Of a DNA stretch of 64,000 nt, positions 1-8,045 are shown piece by piece. Within the stretch, counting starts at the first letter, position 1, and every line of letters begins with the position of its first letter. Below the pieces are notes generated by a model. It was given only the letters and a program-made list of their open reading frames with translations. It was not told where the DNA came from and did no database searches. The DNA is from Acidimicrobiaceae bacterium. GTDB lineage: Bacteria > Actinomycetota > Acidimicrobiia > Acidimicrobiales > Ilumatobacteraceae. A program made the translations under genes and the position numbers. The stretch spans positions 1 through 64,000 of the forward strand of contig JACJWF010000010.1 in assembly GCA_020637295.1 (NCBI GenBank), read 5' to 3'.

Positions 1-1
1 C

Positions 2-301
2 CGCCTCGGCGCGCCGGTGCAGGGGACCGCCCGGGTCACCGCGCTCGCCGGCCTGGGCAACCTGTTCACGTTCGCCGCGCTCTTGATGGTGGCCACCTGG
101 TGGGTGCGCCATGTGCGCCAGAACCGCCGCAAACGCAGCGCCGACACGGCATTCGAGCGCCATCCGGCCAGCCGGCCACCGGCCGACCAGTACCCCCGAG
201 CGGAGTCCGAGTCCGGCGGCACCTCCACGGGCACGGCGGCCGTCATCGACGACTCCGGGCTGTCGCCCGACGCCGCGACGAGTACCCTCCCACCCTCGTG
301 A
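2..301 (+). CDS. C-terminal end of a membrane protein (5' end outside window)
   Basis: The reading frame is open from the window edge, so only the last 99 residues are seen. They hold one hydrophobic segment (residues about 18-31, ending in TWWVRH), then a strongly basic stretch (RQNRRKRS) and a polar low-complexity tail, which reads as a last transmembrane helix with a cytoplasmic tail. The stop codon overlaps the GTG of the downstream degV gene (GTGA), so the two are probably translationally coupled. In M. tuberculosis the gene beside sigM is mviN/murJ, so this could be the C-terminus of a MurJ lipid II flippase. That is an inference from position, not from a sequence motif. Confidence 0.55.
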   Translation, partial: RLGAPVQGTARVTALAGLGNLFTFAALLMVATWWVRHVRQNRRKRSADTAFERHPASRPPADQYPRAESESGGTSTGTAAVIDDSGLSPDAATSTLPPS

Positions 302-1146
302 GCACCAATCGCGTCCGCATCGTCACCGACTCCGCCTGCGACCTGCCCCAGAGCGTCGCCGACGAGCTGGGCATCGAGATCGTTCCCCTCACCATCCGCA
401 TCAACGGGGTGGAGTACGTGGACCGCGCCGATCTCACGCCGGCCGAGTTCTGGGCCAAGTGCGCGTCGTCGCCCACCCTGCCCGAGACCGCCGCCCCCGC
501 GCCCGGCCAGTTCGAGGCCGCCTACCGCCAGTTGGCCGCCGACGGGGCCACCAGCATCGTCGTCGTCAACCTCAGCGCCGCCCTCTCGGCCACCATGCAG
601 TCGGCCGAACTGGCGGCGCGAGCGGTGGCCCCGGACATCACCGTCACCGTGGTGGACAGCGAGCAGGTCACCCTCGGCCTCGGGCTGATCGTGGCCGACG
701 TCGCCCGCCTGGCCAAGGGGGGCGCCAGCCACCAGGCCGTGGTGGACCGGGCGAAGGACCTGGCCGGGCGCACCAAGGTCTGGGGCGCGCTGGACACGCT
801 GGAGAACCTGAAGAAGGGTGGCCGCATCGGCGGCGCCAAGGCGATGCTGGCCTCGGCGCTGGCCATCAAGCCGATCATCGAGGTGCGCGACGGCAAGGTG
901 GAGCAAGGCGGCAAGCAGCGCACGCGCAGCAAGGCCCTGGCGTTCCTCGTGGAGCAGATGAAGGCCGCCGGCGAGCTGGAGCACCTGGCCGTGCTGCACG
1001 CCGACTGCAGCGACGTGGACGCCTTCGTGGAGATGGTCCGCCCGCACTGGAGCGGGGAGATCGTGGTCGGCGACATCGGGCCGGTGGTGGGCACCCATGC
1101 CGGGCGCGGCACCATCGGTGTCGCGTTCTGCACCGCCGCCGGCTGA
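298..1146 (+). CDS. DegV family fatty-acid-binding protein
   Basis: This 282-residue protein begins RIVTDSACDLP and continues with the two-domain DegV fold: a PLTIRINGVEYVD strand region, the SSPTLPETAAP loop equivalent to the TSQPSP lipid-carboxylate loop, and a C-terminal GGRIGGAKA segment. DegV proteins bind a single fatty acid and, as FakB, present it to a fatty acid kinase (FakA). No fakA is in the window, so the partner is unknown. The GTG start at 298 overlaps the preceding stop and removes an unlikely Arg/Pro-rich extension that an upstream ATG at 100 would give. The length matches the family. Confidence 0.9.
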   Translation: MSTNRVRIVTDSACDLPQSVADELGIEIVPLTIRINGVEYVDRADLTPAEFWAKCASSPTLPETAAPAPGQFEAAYRQLAADGATSIVVVNLSAALSATMQSAELAARAVAPDITVTVVDSEQVTLGLGLIVADVARLAKGGASHQAVVDRAKDLAGRTKVWGALDTLENLKKGGRIGGAKAMLASALAIKPIIEVRDGKVEQGGKQRTRSKALAFLVEQMKAAGELEHLAVLHADCSDVDAFVEMVRPHWSGEIVVGDIGPVVGTHAGRGTIGVAFCTAAG

Positions 1147-1237
1147 ACCCATCTCCTGCGGCCGCTCGCGGCCGGCGGTGACGGCACTCGATTGCCGGTC
1201 GCCGTCGCGCCCCCGCCACTATCGTCGGGGGGCGGAC

Positions 1238-2257
1238 ATGTCTGCCACCCTTCCCGGCGCGAACTCCGCGTCCCTCCCTCCCGCGATCCTCGGCCAGCGA
1301 TACCGGCTCGAGCGTCGGCTCGCGCAAGGAGGGATGGCCGAGGTGTGGCTGGCCACCGACCTCTCGCTCACCCGCCAGGTGGCCGTCAAGCTGCTGAAGC
1401 CCACACTGGCCGCCGACCCGGTGCTGGCCGAGCGCTTCCGCCGCGAGGCCATCGCCGTCGCCCAGCTCAGCCACCAGAACATCGTCGCCGTCTATGACGC
1501 GATCGAGGAGAAGATCGGCGGCGAGCGCCGCCAGGCCGTGGTGATGCAGCTCATCAACGGCAAGAGCCTGCGCCAGCTGCTGGACGAGCAGAAGCGGCTG
1601 AGCCCCGACCTCACCATGCACATCGGCGCCTGCGTGGCCGCTGCGCTGGACGCCGCCCACCGGGGCGGCCTGGTGCACCGCGACGTCAAGCCCGGCAACA
1701 TCCTCATCACCCCCGACGGGCGGGTGCTGCTGACGGACTTCGGCATCGCCAAGGGCCTGGACGGCGACGGCGACGACCTCACCAGCCCCAACGTGATGAT
1801 GGGCACGGCGAAGTACCTCTCCCCCGAGCAGGTGCGCGGCCGCAAGCTCGACGGCCGCGCCGACCTGTACTCCCTCGGGCTGGTGCTGTACGAGTGCCTC
1901 GCCGGGCGGGTGCCGTTCCTCGGCGAGACGGATGCCGACACCGCACTGGCCCGCCTGAACCGGGACCCCACCGACCTCACCCGCCTGCGCCCGACCCTGC
2001 CCTACGGGCTGGCGCCCCTCATCCACCGCCTGCTGGCGCGCAAGCCGGACGACCGCTACGCCAGCGGTGCCGAGCTGCGCCACGAGCTGCAGCGCATCGC
2101 CGCTCTGCCCCGCCCGGACGCCACCACCGACCACAGCCGGGAGACCGGCCGCGCCACCCCGCCGCGGGGCAACCGGGTGTCGGGCAGCACCACCACCGCG
2201 CCGATGGCCCCAGCGGCAGCCGCACCGCAGCCACCACCGCTCGCCAGAGCCCGGTGA
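1238..2257 (+). CDS. Serine/threonine protein kinase (cytoplasmic catalytic part)
   Basis: This 339-residue Hanks-type kinase has a Gly-rich loop (AQGGMAEVW, residues 29-37), Lys51 in VAVKLLKP, a catalytic loop VHRDVKPGN with Asp149, DFG at 167-169, and a GTAKYLSPEQ activation-segment end, so all catalytic residues are present. The kinase domain ends near residue 300 and is followed by a Pro/Ala/Thr-rich tail with no transmembrane helix. The stop overlaps the GTG of the next gene (GTGA), which carries the membrane segment and ectodomain that PknB-like kinases usually have in the same chain. It lies two genes upstream of an ECF sigma factor. Two coupled genes or a frameshift near 2200-2254 are both possible. 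Confidence 0.9.
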   Translation: MSATLPGANSASLPPAILGQRYRLERRLAQGGMAEVWLATDLSLTRQVAVKLLKPTLAADPVLAERFRREAIAVAQLSHQNIVAVYDAIEEKIGGERRQAVVMQLINGKSLRQLLDEQKRLSPDLTMHIGACVAAALDAAHRGGLVHRDVKPGNILITPDGRVLLTDFGIAKGLDGDGDDLTSPNVMMGTAKYLSPEQVRGRKLDGRADLYSLGLVLYECLAGRVPFLGETDADTALARLNRDPTDLTRLRPTLPYGLAPLIHRLLARKPDDRYASGAELRHELQRIAALPRPDATTDHSRETGRATPPRGNRVSGSTTTAPMAPAAAAPQPPPLARAR

Positions 2258-3009
2258 GGCCCACCCGTTCCGCGACGCCGGTGGGTGGCTACCAGCCCGT
2301 CCGCAACGGCCGTCCGGCCGGGGCACCGCGCCTGGCCGACCGCACGCCCACCAGCACGGCGCGCCCCCGCCAGCGCCCGAACCGCAAGTACGAGCAGCGC
2401 ACCGGCCCCTCCCTGATGGTGGTCGGCGGCCTGCTGGTGGCGGCGCTGCTCGTGGCCACGGTGCTGATCGTCACGATGGGCACCGGCGGCACGCCCGACG
2501 ATCTGCCCGCCACCACCGTGGTACCCACGGCGGCGCCGACGGTCACCGACGCGGCAGCCCCCGTGGCCGGCGCCGGCATCGCTGCCATCCACACGTTCGA
2601 CCCGGACGGTGACGGTGAGGAACGCGACGACCTCGCCGCACTCGCCATCGACGGCAACCCCGAGACCGCCTGGAGCACCGTCTGCTATGCCAACGAGTAC
2701 CTCGGCGGCAAGCAGGGCGTGGGCCTGGTGCTCGATCTCGGTGGTGCCAGCAGCGGCGTGCTGACCATCGACATCGCCAGCGCCCCGTACCAGGTGCGGG
2801 TGTACAGCACCAGCGCCGCCACCGCGCCCACCACCTTCGGTGCCTGGGGCAACCCGGTGGACTCCTTCGCCGGCGCAGAGCCGCAGGTGGCGACGGCCGT
2901 CGTCAGCGACGCCACGTACGTGCTGGTCTCGTTCGTCCAACTGGGCACGGACGCCGGCTGCTCGAACAACCCGTACCGCGGCTCGCTCCGCGAGATCACG
3001 TTCGGCTGA
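2254..3009 (+). CDS. Single-pass membrane protein with discoidin (F5/8C)-like ectodomain
   Basis: The 251 residues comprise a basic, Pro-rich cytoplasmic stretch (about 1-50), a transmembrane helix (SLMVVGGLLVAALLVATVLI, about 53-72), a Thr/Ala-rich linker, and a C-terminal beta-rich domain. That domain has the hallmark DGNPETAWST and GLVLDLGG strands of discoidin/galactose-binding-like folds. In M. tuberculosis MviN, a (pseudo)kinase domain, a TM helix and such an ectodomain follow the flippase. Here the ectodomain is in a separate frame coupled to an apparently active kinase by a GTGA overlap. It probably forms the sensor half of a kinase that monitors an envelope sugar; the ligand is unknown. 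Confidence 0.75.
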   Translation: MRPTRSATPVGGYQPVRNGRPAGAPRLADRTPTSTARPRQRPNRKYEQRTGPSLMVVGGLLVAALLVATVLIVTMGTGGTPDDLPATTVVPTAAPTVTDAAAPVAGAGIAAIHTFDPDGDGEERDDLAALAIDGNPETAWSTVCYANEYLGGKQGVGLVLDLGGASSGVLTIDIASAPYQVRVYSTSAATAPTTFGAWGNPVDSFAGAEPQVATAVVSDATYVLVSFVQLGTDAGCSNNPYRGSLREITFG

Positions 3010-3046
3010 GGCGCGAGCCGCAGGCCTGGCCACTAGTCTCCCCGCC

Positions 3047-3661
3047 GTGGCCGCGGCACCCGACGATCGATCGCTGGTGCACGCTGCCCAGGCAGGCGAC
3101 CGGGCGGCGATGGACCAGTTGCTGCGGCGCCACTACGACCGCATCCACGCCGTCTGCCGGCGGATCACGAGCAACGAGGCCGACGCGGCCGACGCCGCCC
3201 AGGAGGCACTCATCGCCGTCGTGCGCGGCCTGCACCGCTTCGACGGCCGCAGCGCCTTCGGCACCTGGGTCTACCGCGTCGCCACCAACGCCAGCCTGGA
3301 TGAACTGCGCCGGCGGCGGCGGCGCCCACTGGCTTCGGTGGACGCCGACCATCGCCGCGAGCACGACGACGCCGCCCGGCCCACCGAGCCCGCCGACCCG
3401 GCCGCCGAGCGGCCGATCGACATGGTTGCCGAGCGGATGGCCACCGATGCCGCCCTCGCCGGCCTGGCCGAGGAGTTCCGCGTGCCCGTCGTGCTCCGCG
3501 ACGTCGCCGACCTGGACTATGCCGAGATTGCCGAGGTGCTCGGCATCCCGATCGGCACCGTGAAGAGCCGCATCGCCCGTGGCCGGGGCATGCTGGCGGG
3601 CGCACTCGGCCGCCACGGGAACCGCGACGGTTCCCCCGGACGTCCAACAGGCGCATCATGA
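3047..3661 (+). CDS. ECF RNA polymerase sigma factor (SigM position)
   Basis: This 204-residue sigma-70 family protein has region 2 at about residues 22-90 (RRHYDRIHAVCRR through FGTWVYRVATNASLDELRR) and region 4 at about 140-185 (LDYAEIAEVLGIPIGTVKSRI, a helix-turn-helix contacting the -35 element). A roughly 40-residue acidic/Pro linker joins them, and there is no region 3 or SnoaL-like extension. The GTG start at 3047 places the first residues just before the conserved LVHAAQAGD. Its stop overlaps the ATG of the anti-sigma gene (ATGA), the usual arrangement for an ECF sigma and its regulator. Position next to trxB-trxA equals M. tuberculosis sigM. The family redirects RNA polymerase to stress regulons; the signal here is unknown. 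Confidence 0.9.
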   Translation: MAAAPDDRSLVHAAQAGDRAAMDQLLRRHYDRIHAVCRRITSNEADAADAAQEALIAVVRGLHRFDGRSAFGTWVYRVATNASLDELRRRRRRPLASVDADHRREHDDAARPTEPADPAAERPIDMVAERMATDAALAGLAEEFRVPVVLRDVADLDYAEIAEVLGIPIGTVKSRIARGRGMLAGALGRHGNRDGSPGRPTGAS

Positions 3662-4530
3662 CCGACGACCTCCACCCCGATCTCGAACTGGCCAGCCGGG
3701 CACTCGACGAGGACACGACGGTGGACGAGCGCGCCCGGGTGCAGGCATCGCCCGAGCTCACCGACCTGGTGGAGGCATTGCGCCACACTCGCGAGGCCGT
3801 GGCGGAGGTGCCGGTGCCCGCCGCCAGCGGCCGCGACGCCGCCATTGCTGCGGCGCTCTCCGTGTTCGACGAACTGCATGCCCCGGCAGCCACGCCTGCT
3901 GCCGCCGCATCCGCCGGCGCGCCCGGCGCATCGGCCGGGCGGGTCGTCAGCCTGTTCCGCCGCCGAGCCGGATGGGTGATGGCCACGGCGGCAGCGGTCC
4001 TGCTGGTGGGTGTGCTCGGGTCGCTGGCCCTGAACGGCTCGGGCAGCGACGACTCGACCTCCGGCGCCACCGAGACCGACCAGGAGATCCTCCGTGCCGG
4101 CGCGGACACGGCGGCACCCGCCGCCGAGGACGCCGCCGGGGCCACCGAGCTGACCGACGCGGCGCCACCGTCCACCATCTCCAGCATCGACAGCCCGGCC
4201 GTCGCCGGCATCGTCGTCAACGACCCTGCCGCGCTCCTGTCGCTGGCCGACGAGCTCGCCCCGCTGGCCATGACCTCGGCGGGTGGCGCCGAGACCCTGC
4301 CGATGACCCCCACTCCCGACGCCTCGCTGCCCGACGACGGCGGGGTCGGCGGCAACACCGCCGGCACCGTGCCGAAGAACCGCATCGACTGCCCGCTGGC
4401 ACCCGACCAGGTGGTGTTCGCCGACATCCTGTGGCAGGACATCCCTGCCGTCGGGGTGCGCAGCACCACCACCGGGGTGGTGCAGGCGGTGTCGTACGAC
4501 TGCATCGTGCTGGTCACCGTCGGCCCCTGA
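3658..4530 (+). CDS. Putative membrane anti-sigma factor
   Basis: The protein has 290 residues with a short acidic helical N-terminal domain (about 1-75), one transmembrane segment (WVMATAAAVLLVGVLGSLAL, about 105-124), then an extracytoplasmic Ala/Thr/Asp-rich region ending in a small Cys-containing domain (CPLAPDQVVFADILW and a C-terminal YDCIVLV). It lacks the HxxxCxxC zinc motif of ZAS-type anti-sigmas. The identification rests on topology and on its 4-bp ATGA overlap with the sigma gene, matching rsmA beside sigM in mycobacteria. It probably holds the sigma factor at the membrane. The two conserved-looking cysteines outside the membrane and the nearby thioredoxin genes make a disulfide signal conceivable, but that is speculative. 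Confidence 0.7.
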   Translation: MTDDLHPDLELASRALDEDTTVDERARVQASPELTDLVEALRHTREAVAEVPVPAASGRDAAIAAALSVFDELHAPAATPAAAASAGAPGASAGRVVSLFRRRAGWVMATAAAVLLVGVLGSLALNGSGSDDSTSGATETDQEILRAGADTAAPAAEDAAGATELTDAAPPSTISSIDSPAVAGIVVNDPAALLSLADELAPLAMTSAGGAETLPMTPTPDASLPDDGGVGGNTAGTVPKNRIDCPLAPDQVVFADILWQDIPAVGVRSTTTGVVQAVSYDCIVLVTVGP

Positions 4531-4564
4531 GCCCGGCCGCGCCGCACGGCTAGGGTTCCCGGCC

Positions 4565-5188
4565 GTGAAGGTCGCCCTCCTCGTCGCCACCGCCCTCATC
4601 GCCATCGCCGACTGGTGGTCGCGCTGGAAGGACGACGACCGGATCGAGCGCTTCGCCAAGCCGCTGGCCACCATCGGCGTCATCGGTCTGGCCCTGGTCA
4701 GCGGGGCGCCGCGCGAGCAGATCACGGTCGCCGTCGTCGCCTTGGTGCTGTGCCTGGCCGGCGACGTGTTCCTCATGCCGGCCATCGACCGCTTCGTGTT
4801 CGGCCTGGCCTCATTCCTCCTCGGCCACCTCGTCTTCATCGTCCTGTTCATCCAGTACGGGCTGGACAGCGCGCCGTTGGCCGGCATCGCGCTCGTCCTG
4901 GCAGGGATGCTGATCGCCAGCATCGGCCAGGTGATCGTGCGCGGTGCCAAGCTGCGCGACCCCGCCCTGCGCACCCCGGTGCTCGCCTACCTGTGCGTGA
5001 TCTCGGCGATGGCGGCGTTCGGCTGGGCCACCCAGCGGCCGTGGGTGATCGCCGGCACCACCCTGTTCGTGGTGTCGGACTCCATTCTCGGCTGGGGCCA
5101 GTTCGTGCACCGCCGCCGCTGGATGCCGGTGACGATCATGGTCACCTACCACGCAGCCATCGGGGCCCTGGCGCTCAGCCTGTGGTGA
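4565..5188 (+). CDS. YhhN family (TMEM86-like) membrane protein, lysoplasmalogenase type
   Basis: The 207 residues are almost entirely hydrophobic with about seven or eight transmembrane helices. Family signatures are visible: FAKPLATIG near the N-terminus, CLAGDVFLM with the conserved Asp (about residue 63), LLGHLVF, and the C-terminal VVSDSILGWGQF ... VTYHAAIGALA. In eukaryotic TMEM86B and in a Legionella homologue these conserved acidic residues hydrolyse the vinyl-ether bond of lysoplasmalogen. Whether this organism makes plasmalogens cannot be told from the window. It starts with GTG 35 bp after the anti-sigma gene and is probably in the same transcript. Confidence 0.85.
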   Translation: MKVALLVATALIAIADWWSRWKDDDRIERFAKPLATIGVIGLALVSGAPREQITVAVVALVLCLAGDVFLMPAIDRFVFGLASFLLGHLVFIVLFIQYGLDSAPLAGIALVLAGMLIASIGQVIVRGAKLRDPALRTPVLAYLCVISAMAAFGWATQRPWVIAGTTLFVVSDSILGWGQFVHRRRWMPVTIMVTYHAAIGALALSLW

Positions 5189-5281
5189 CCGTCCTGGTGA
5201 GCATCCGCCCAGCGTGCGGGCACAGCGACCGGCAACCGCCCCCGGGTGACCGCTGCCGCCGGGGCGGATAGGCTCGGCCCC

Positions 5282-5614
5282 ATGCCGGGCAATCCGTTCA
5301 CCGATCCCAACTGGGCCACCGATCTCGCGGACACCGTGGAGCGCGTGGTCGGCAAGGTCCGCTCCGTCGCCACCGACAACGCGGTCAAAGCCTCCCGAGG
5401 AATCGTCTTCGGCATGCTCGGTCTCCTGGCCCTTCTCACGGCCACCCCCCTCTTCATCATCCTCATCACCCGGCTCAGCCAGACCGTGCTGTCGCGGGTC
5501 ATCCGCACGGACCACGCCACCACGGTGTGGGCCAGCTACCTCATCGTCGGCGGCGTGCTCATGATCGGCGGGTTCCTGTTGTTGAGGATGCGCCATTCCA
5601 AGGAAGCATCGTGA
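5282..5614 (+). CDS. Small two-helix membrane protein, unknown function
   Basis: This 110-residue protein has an amphipathic N-terminal half (ATDLADTVERVVGKVRSVA) and two hydrophobic segments (about 45-68 and 86-102) with a basic end. The layout resembles actinobacterial holin-X/DUF1469-like proteins, which also sit beside housekeeping genes, but I see no diagnostic motif. The ATG at 5282 was chosen because the upstream codons look non-coding. Its stop overlaps the GTG of trxB (GTGA), so it is part of the thioredoxin operon and probably translated with it. Confidence 0.7.
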   Translation: MPGNPFTDPNWATDLADTVERVVGKVRSVATDNAVKASRGIVFGMLGLLALLTATPLFIILITRLSQTVLSRVIRTDHATTVWASYLIVGGVLMIGGFLLLRMRHSKEAS

Positions 5615-6558
5615 GCCACCACAAGGTCATCGTCATCGGGTCCGGCCCCGCCGGCCTCACCTCCGCCATCTACACCGCCCGGGCCAACCTCGCGCCCCTG
5701 GTCATCGAGGGCGAGCCCAGCAGCACCAGCGACCAGCCCGGTGGCCAGTTGATGCTCACCACCGAGGTGGAGAACTTCCCCGGCTTCCCCGAAGGGATCA
5801 TGGGCCCCGAGCTCATGCAGCGGATGCGCGAGCAGGCCGTTCGGTTCGGTGCCGAGTTCCTCACCGAGAAGGTCACCAAGGTGGACTTCAGCTCCCGGCC
5901 GTTCCAGGTGTGGGTGCGCGAGCACTGCCACACCGCGGAGTCCGTCATCGTGTCCACCGGCGCCCAGAGCCTGATGCTCGGGCTGGAGGCCGAAGGCCGC
6001 CTCTTGGGCCACGGGCTGTCCACCTGCGCGACGTGCGACGGGTTCTTTTTCCGCGGCCAGGAGATCGCCGTGGTCGGCGGTGGCGACAGCGCCATCGAGG
6101 AAGCCACGTTCCTCACCAAGTTCGCCACCAAGGTGTCCCTGCTGGTGCGCCGGGACGAGCTGAGGGCCAGCAAGATCATGCAGGAGCGGGCGTTCAACAA
6201 CGAGCGCATCGAGATCGTGTGGAACACCGTGGTGGACGACCTGGTGGGCACCGACAAGCTCGAGGGCGCCGTGGTGCGCAACGTGAAGACCGGCGAGGTC
6301 CGCACGCTGGACGTCACCGGCCTGTTCGTGGCCATCGGCCACCGTCCCAACACCGACCTGTTCAAGGACGTGCTGGACATGGAGGACAACGGCTACCTGA
6401 TCACCCGCCCCGGCTCGTCGTACACCAACGTGGACGGCGTGTTCGCCTGCGGCGACGTGCAGGACCACACCTACCGCCAGGCCATCACCGCCGCCGGTTC
6501 CGGCTGCATGGCCGCGATCGACTGCGAGCGCTGGCTGGAGGCCCAGGGCACCCACTGA
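5611..6558 (+). CDS. trxB: Thioredoxin-disulfide reductase
   Basis: The enzyme reduces thioredoxin with NADPH through FAD. The 315 residues show the FAD-binding GSGPAG near the N-terminus, the redox-active CATC (Cys139 and Cys142, followed by D143), the NADPH-binding GGGDSAIEEA, and the C-terminal FACGDVQDHTYRQAITAAGSGCMAA FAD motif. All are as in low-molecular-weight bacterial TrxB, and the length is normal. It starts with GTG in a 4-bp overlap with the preceding membrane-protein gene and is followed 104 bp later by trxA. Confidence 0.97.
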   Translation: MSHHKVIVIGSGPAGLTSAIYTARANLAPLVIEGEPSSTSDQPGGQLMLTTEVENFPGFPEGIMGPELMQRMREQAVRFGAEFLTEKVTKVDFSSRPFQVWVREHCHTAESVIVSTGAQSLMLGLEAEGRLLGHGLSTCATCDGFFFRGQEIAVVGGGDSAIEEATFLTKFATKVSLLVRRDELRASKIMQERAFNNERIEIVWNTVVDDLVGTDKLEGAVVRNVKTGEVRTLDVTGLFVAIGHRPNTDLFKDVLDMEDNGYLITRPGSSYTNVDGVFACGDVQDHTYRQAITAAGSGCMAAIDCERWLEAQGTH

Positions 6559-6662
6559 CGGCGCGGCGGCGCCCTGCGTCACAGCCGGTGCGGGAAGCCG
6601 CGGCCGTTCCGGCGGGTTGCAGAGCGGTAGCATCCTTCCCCGAGATCGAAAGGACTCCCGCC

Positions 6663-6998
6663 ATGGCCGAGGGCATTGTCACCCTGTCCACCTCCACCTT
6701 CGACGAGACGGTCGGCGCCAGCAGCAAGCCGGTCATCGTCGACTTCTGGGCCGAATGGTGCGGCCCCTGCAAGATGATCGCCCCGATCCTTGCCGAGATC
6801 GCCGTCGAGCAGCCCGGGCTCACCGTGGCCAAGCTGAACGTCGACGACAACCCGGACATCGCCATGCGGTTCAACGTCATGAGCATTCCCACGCTGCTGG
6901 TGTTCGACCAGGGCGAGGTGCGCAAGCGCCTCGTCGGCGCCAAGGGCAAGGGGCAGTTGCTGCAGGAGCTGAGCGAATTCCTTCCTACTTCCCGCTGA
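6663..6998 (+). CDS. trxA: Thioredoxin
   Basis: This is a canonical 111-residue thioredoxin. The active site WCGPCK has Cys33 and Cys36, preceded by VIVDFWAEW, and the cis-Pro loop MSIPTLLVF is present. It is the electron carrier between TrxB and protein disulfides (ribonucleotide reductase, methionine sulfoxide reductase, peroxiredoxins). A good ribosome-binding site (AAAGGA, about 8 bases before the ATG) precedes it. Its last codons overlap the likely CTG start of the cwlM-like gene. Confidence 0.97.
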   Translation: MAEGIVTLSTSTFDETVGASSKPVIVDFWAEWCGPCKMIAPILAEIAVEQPGLTVAKLNVDDNPDIAMRFNVMSIPTLLVFDQGEVRKRLVGAKGKGQLLQELSEFLPTSR

Positions 6999-7963
6999 CT
7001 CCCGGTCAGCACGGCGAGGCAATACGCGACCTGCAACGCCGGCTCGGAGCTGCCGGGCACTCACCCGCCCCGGGTGCCGAGGTCGGGGTGTACTGCCCTG
7101 CCACCGTGGCGGCGGTTGCGGCATTCCAGGCCACACGCGGCCTGCGCAGCGACGGCGTGTGCGACGAGCACACGTGGACCGCGCTGGTGGAGGCCTCGTG
7201 GAAGCTCGGCGATCGCTCGCTGTACCTCACGGCTCCCAACCTGCGCGGTGACGATGTCGCTGAACTGCAGGACCGTCTGGCGCGCCTGGGCTTCGATTGT
7301 GGCCGGGTGGACGGCATTTTCGGCCCGCGCACGGCCCGCGCGCTGGAGGACTTCCAGTCCAACTGCGGCCTGTTCGCCGACGCAGTGTGCGGCCAGGACA
7401 CCGTCCGCGCGTTGGTTCGGGTGGGCAGCCAGAGCGGCACCGGGCCGGGGGTTGCTGTCGTACGCGAGCGAGAGCGCCTGCGCCACGGATGGGGGTCGAT
7501 CGCCGAGTCCCGCGTGGTGCTCGGCCAGTTCGGTGGGCTGAGCGCCATCACCCGCAGCCTGGCCCGCGACCTGCGCCTGCTCGGTGCCACTGTCATGCCG
7601 CTCGACGAACCCGACGCGGTTGCCCAAGCCATTGCCGCCAACCACTTCGCCGCGGACGCCTACCTCGGTTTCGAAGGTTCGGCCGACCCGGTGGTCACCG
7701 TCCACTACTACAAGGTGCCGAGCTTCGAGTCCGTCGGAGGTCGCACGCTCGCCGAGGCGATCGCCGACGCGCTGCAACCACTGGCCACAGCGCTGGGGGT
7801 CGATGCTCGGGTGGTGGGCATGCGGCTGCCGGTGTTGCGCGAGACCCGGATGCCGGCGGTGTTGGTGGTGCTCGGGTCGGTGCGCGAGGTGGTGGATCAG
7901 TCGGCGATGGTGACCGCTGCGGTGCAGCAGGCACTCGAACTGTGGACATCACGCGCGGGCTGA
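6995..7963 (+). CDS. CwlM-like protein: two peptidoglycan-binding domains plus degenerate amidase domain
   Basis: The protein is about 322 residues. Two PG_binding_1 repeats are visible: one with AIRDLQRRLGAAG ... GVYCPATVAAVAAFQ and a second with DVAELQDRLARLGFDCG ... GIFGPRTARALEDFQ. An Amidase_3-like fold follows (RVVLGQFGGLSAITRSLARDLRLLGATV ... FAADAYLGFEGS). The zinc ligands expected in true amidases (DPGHGG and the His of SIHAN) are absent: the equivalent strand reads DAYLGFEGS. M. tuberculosis CwlM sits at the same locus and is not a lytic enzyme but a PknB-phosphorylated activator of MurA, so a regulatory role is likely here. No ATG/GTG/TTG precedes the first domain; CTG at 6995 (CTGA overlap with the trxA stop) is the best start. 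Confidence 0.8.
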   Translation: MTPGQHGEAIRDLQRRLGAAGHSPAPGAEVGVYCPATVAAVAAFQATRGLRSDGVCDEHTWTALVEASWKLGDRSLYLTAPNLRGDDVAELQDRLARLGFDCGRVDGIFGPRTARALEDFQSNCGLFADAVCGQDTVRALVRVGSQSGTGPGVAVVRERERLRHGWGSIAESRVVLGQFGGLSAITRSLARDLRLLGATVMPLDEPDAVAQAIAANHFAADAYLGFEGSADPVVTVHYYKVPSFESVGGRTLAEAIADALQPLATALGVDARVVGMRLPVLRETRMPAVLVVLGSVREVVDQSAMVTAAVQQALELWTSRAG

Positions 7964-7967
7964 GACT

Positions 7968-7976
7968 TTATCCACA
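7968..7976 (+). promoter_or_regulatory. Perfect DnaA box between cwlM-like gene and parB
   Basis: TTATCCACA is the exact consensus DnaA-binding 9-mer. It lies in the 82-bp gap between the convergent cwlM-like and parB genes, 5.6 kb from dnaA. A second good match, TGTGGACAA (reverse TTGTCCACA), lies 190 bp away inside parB at 8166-8174. Such boxes can titrate DnaA or regulate genes. Function is inferred from sequence only. Confidence 0.6.
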
Positions 7977-8045
7977 ATTTCCCACCCAGGCTGTGCGTAA
8001 CCTTCCGGGTGAGGGTTGGGGGCGAGTTCCGCACCCTCGGTGGGC

